Origin: Apis mellifera
Lineage: Eukaryota > Arthropoda > Insecta > Hymenoptera > Apidae
Assembly (NCBI RefSeq): GCF_003254395.2
Contig: NC_037645.1
Location: forward strand, 1,178,001 to 1,242,000
Reading direction: 5' to 3'
DNA length: 64,000 nucleotides
Below are positions 61,870-64,000 of the stretch, piece after piece. How positions within the stretch are numbered: position 1 is the stretch's first letter; every line of letters starts with the position of its first letter. Under the pieces are notes generated by a model. It was not told where the DNA came from. It worked only from the letters and a program-made list of their open reading frames with translations, and ran no database searches. The position numbers and the translations under genes were made by a program.

Positions 61870-64000
61870 GCGCGGACCTGGCAATTCAACCAACCGTTCG
61901 CCGCTTAGATCCGTTTCCTTCCTCTTCGCCTCACCTTAATCCCTCTCGGCCTTCCTTCTTCCCCCACTCTGCAACATTAAGTTAACCTCGGGTCAGCAAG
62001 ATCAACTTCTCGCCACTTCCACCTCCAATTTGAAATATTAATTTTTTCATCGTATCTAAACAAGAATATGTGTGCAAGATTCGATCAAGAATGATCGAGG
62101 ATCGAGAAAAGATAAAATTTGTTAAAATTTCGAAATTTCATTTAATTAGTCTAGATAAAGATGGCCAAAAAAAAAAAAAAACAAATCTCGTGACTCGTAC
62201 ATATTATTAATTTGAATCTTCTTTCTTTTAAAGAAGAACGAATTCTTGGAAATCTCCGGGTCACGAGATACGTTTCCAGGAATTCGACGAGAAATGATAA
62301 AAAAGAAAAGAAAAGAAAAAATCGAGGGGGTAATTAGCGCAAGGATACGCGCGCGCGGGAACAAAAAATCTTGATAGAAAAATTATTTTTAATTGCTCGA
62401 CAATCGTGAGGAGGGAGAGAGAGGAGGGGGGGGGAGGCCGTTTCTCTCACGAGAGATACAAAAGAGGTTTACGATTCAATTCATTTCGCGGTGATACTTT
62501 TCGAGTTCTCACGATACCTGCCTCTGGTTAATCAGTCATTAATTACGTGATTAGGTTTGAAAATTACGTTTGAAAATTGCGAACGATTCGCGGGGCCGCC
62601 GGTAGTTTACGTTTCCTGTTACACGAGATAGATTGCACGAGAACGTTTTCCGGAACGTCTAAAAGAGGCGGCCAATTTCCAGTTCTTCAACCCAACTTGC
62701 CTACCTGCATCCGCGCGATGTAAATAAATACGCGCGCGGAATTACAATTAAAATCCCGTGGAACTTTTTCCATTTGTTGTTACAACATTTTCGAAATTAT
62801 ATTCAACAACTTTGCGATTCTCTAAACTCAATCGAATGAATTTTCATTTAGATCATTTTGCAAGAAACGTATTCAAATACAAATCTATTTTGTACCTGTT
62901 GTTTCATAATATTTGATCACTTGATATTTGGATGAAAGATTGAAGGATGAAAATTTCTAGAATCAGAAATCTATCAGAAGAATTGTATAGAGCGATAGAA
63001 TATTTTTCCTCGAAGAGTGTTAAGAGTATTTGTAGGCGAAAATAAAAAAAGAACATTCTCGAGAATGTTCTTCGCTGGTAAATTCGCACCTTTATATCCC
63101 ATAATTGAGGAAAGGAACAAAACTCGTTTTAGCAATGGAGGAAGGAATGCTTACAGGTATTGGTCGATGCAGAGTCAGTCTTTGGGCTCGTTCTCGAAGT
63201 GAAACCAACCCGGCTCCCTGTCAACCGGACGAATGGTTCCAAGACGATGGCCTTCGAAGCATTTACGCGCGAGTTTGAACGTCCACCTCGATCACGATTG
63301 TCCCTGACGATGCTGTGTCTCACGTGTTTCCCCTGTAACACACGATAGAGGTATTGGTCAGACAAACATCGAATTCGATTCAATCCACTTTCACCTTGTT
63401 CGAATTCACCTTGTTCAAAGATTTGCGCGAAAAATAAATGTTGATTCGATTTATGAATTTAGGGAAATATCTCGCAAAGAGAAAAATAAATTGGAAAAGG
63501 AAGTTCGTGTAAGTATTTTTTTTCCTATGGAATTAAATATTTATGATCCTACGAAAATGAAAATTCGAATTTTAATTAATTAACGTATCAAGTAAAACGG
63601 CGCGAGAATACTTTATGTATATCATATACGAAACGTAACTAGTTTGATGTTCCGTCATTTTTTTTTCGATCATTTGATCCAAGAGAGAGATGATTTTGTT
63701 TATCGAAAACTTTCAAATTTTCAAGATTTTCAATGCATATGAATAAATGTTTAACGAATTATACTTTGCCATTTTCACTCGTGTTTCGTGTTTGTATCCT
63801 ATCGGATTATTATCGATCCAACGAACAGAAGGATAATATTTTAGAAATATTATACGATGGACAACTAGTTGCGTTTGTAAACAAGGTCGAATAGGACACA
63901 CGCTTATTCGAGTCGCGAAGTCCTGAAACGACTCGCGAGCCTTCTCCTCCATGTCGTTAAATATTAAGATAAGATAACCGTCGAAAAATAATGTTCCAAC
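61870..64000. other. Upstream region of the BTB gene
   Basis: 61870-61968 is probably 5' UTR, with an in-frame stop (TAA) upstream of the ATG and an acceptor GTTGCAG at 61969. The remaining 2 kb has no credible coding frame. It includes the palindrome listed separately and AT-rich stretches. Confidence 0.5.
63050..63071. promoter_or_regulatory. Heat-shock-element-like perfect palindrome
   Basis: AGAACATTCTC followed by its exact complement GAGAATGTTCT makes a 22-bp perfect palindrome. It contains GAACATTC and GAATGTTC, two GAAnnTTC units, the core of heat-shock elements. A TTCGCTG follows. No heat-shock gene was found nearby; the BTB gene start is 1.2 kb away. Confidence 0.4.

Overview
The window reads as animal nuclear DNA, most likely from a bee of the genus Apis or a close hymenopteran relative. 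The evidence is very AT-rich intergenic DNA, small genes split by short AT-rich introns with GT/AG borders, dense microsatellites, a strong shift toward higher GC in the right half, and insect-type genes: two clip-domain serine protease homologs, nanos, and a BTB/psq transcription factor. No prokaryotic features, CRISPR array or tRNA gene was found. All exon structures were built by hand from reading frames, splice sites and matching intron phases.

Layout. 1-2.9 kb: no gene recognised, one GC-rich island, then one orphan coding-like exon on the minus strand (2866-2976). 3.5-5.1 kb: TMEM230 on the plus strand, 3 coding exons plus a possible upstream coding exon. 6.1-9.3 kb: a minus-strand multi-exon gene remnant with in-frame stops and frameshifts, including a recognisable CCCH-finger-like exon. 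11.2-15.5 kb and 18.2-21.4 kb: two clip-domain serine protease homologs in tandem on the minus strand. Both have Gly in place of the catalytic Ser, so they are probably non-catalytic cofactors of an extracellular immune or developmental protease cascade. Between them lies an AT-rich minisatellite with repeated GCGCCATCT motifs (CTCF-like). 21.4-27.3 kb: mostly AT-rich non-coding DNA with one 46-codon ORF ending in a hydrophobic segment. 27.3-29.8 kb: nanos, minus strand, 3 coding exons with an intact C2HC-C2HC finger pair. 30.3-37.4 kb: microsatellite-rich DNA, probably partly the 3' UTR of the next gene.

37.4-61.9 kb: one large minus-strand gene, a 548-residue BTB / AT-hook / double psq-type helix-turn-helix transcription factor (bric-a-brac / BtbVII-like), with 7 coding exons, a 5.2-kb intron and a 16.6-kb first coding intron. 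Its introns hold a plus-strand TATA + initiator promoter with a spliced first exon (40.5-40.7 kb), a decayed mariner fragment (43.6-43.8 kb), a TATCGATA-type cluster (52.7-53.1 kb), and long alternating purine and pyrimidine tracts. 61.9-64 kb: upstream region with a perfect 22-bp heat-shock-element-like palindrome.

The genes do not form one pathway. nanos (germline translational repression) and the BTB factor (nuclear regulation) are developmental regulators, the protease homologs are secreted, and TMEM230 is a vesicle membrane protein.
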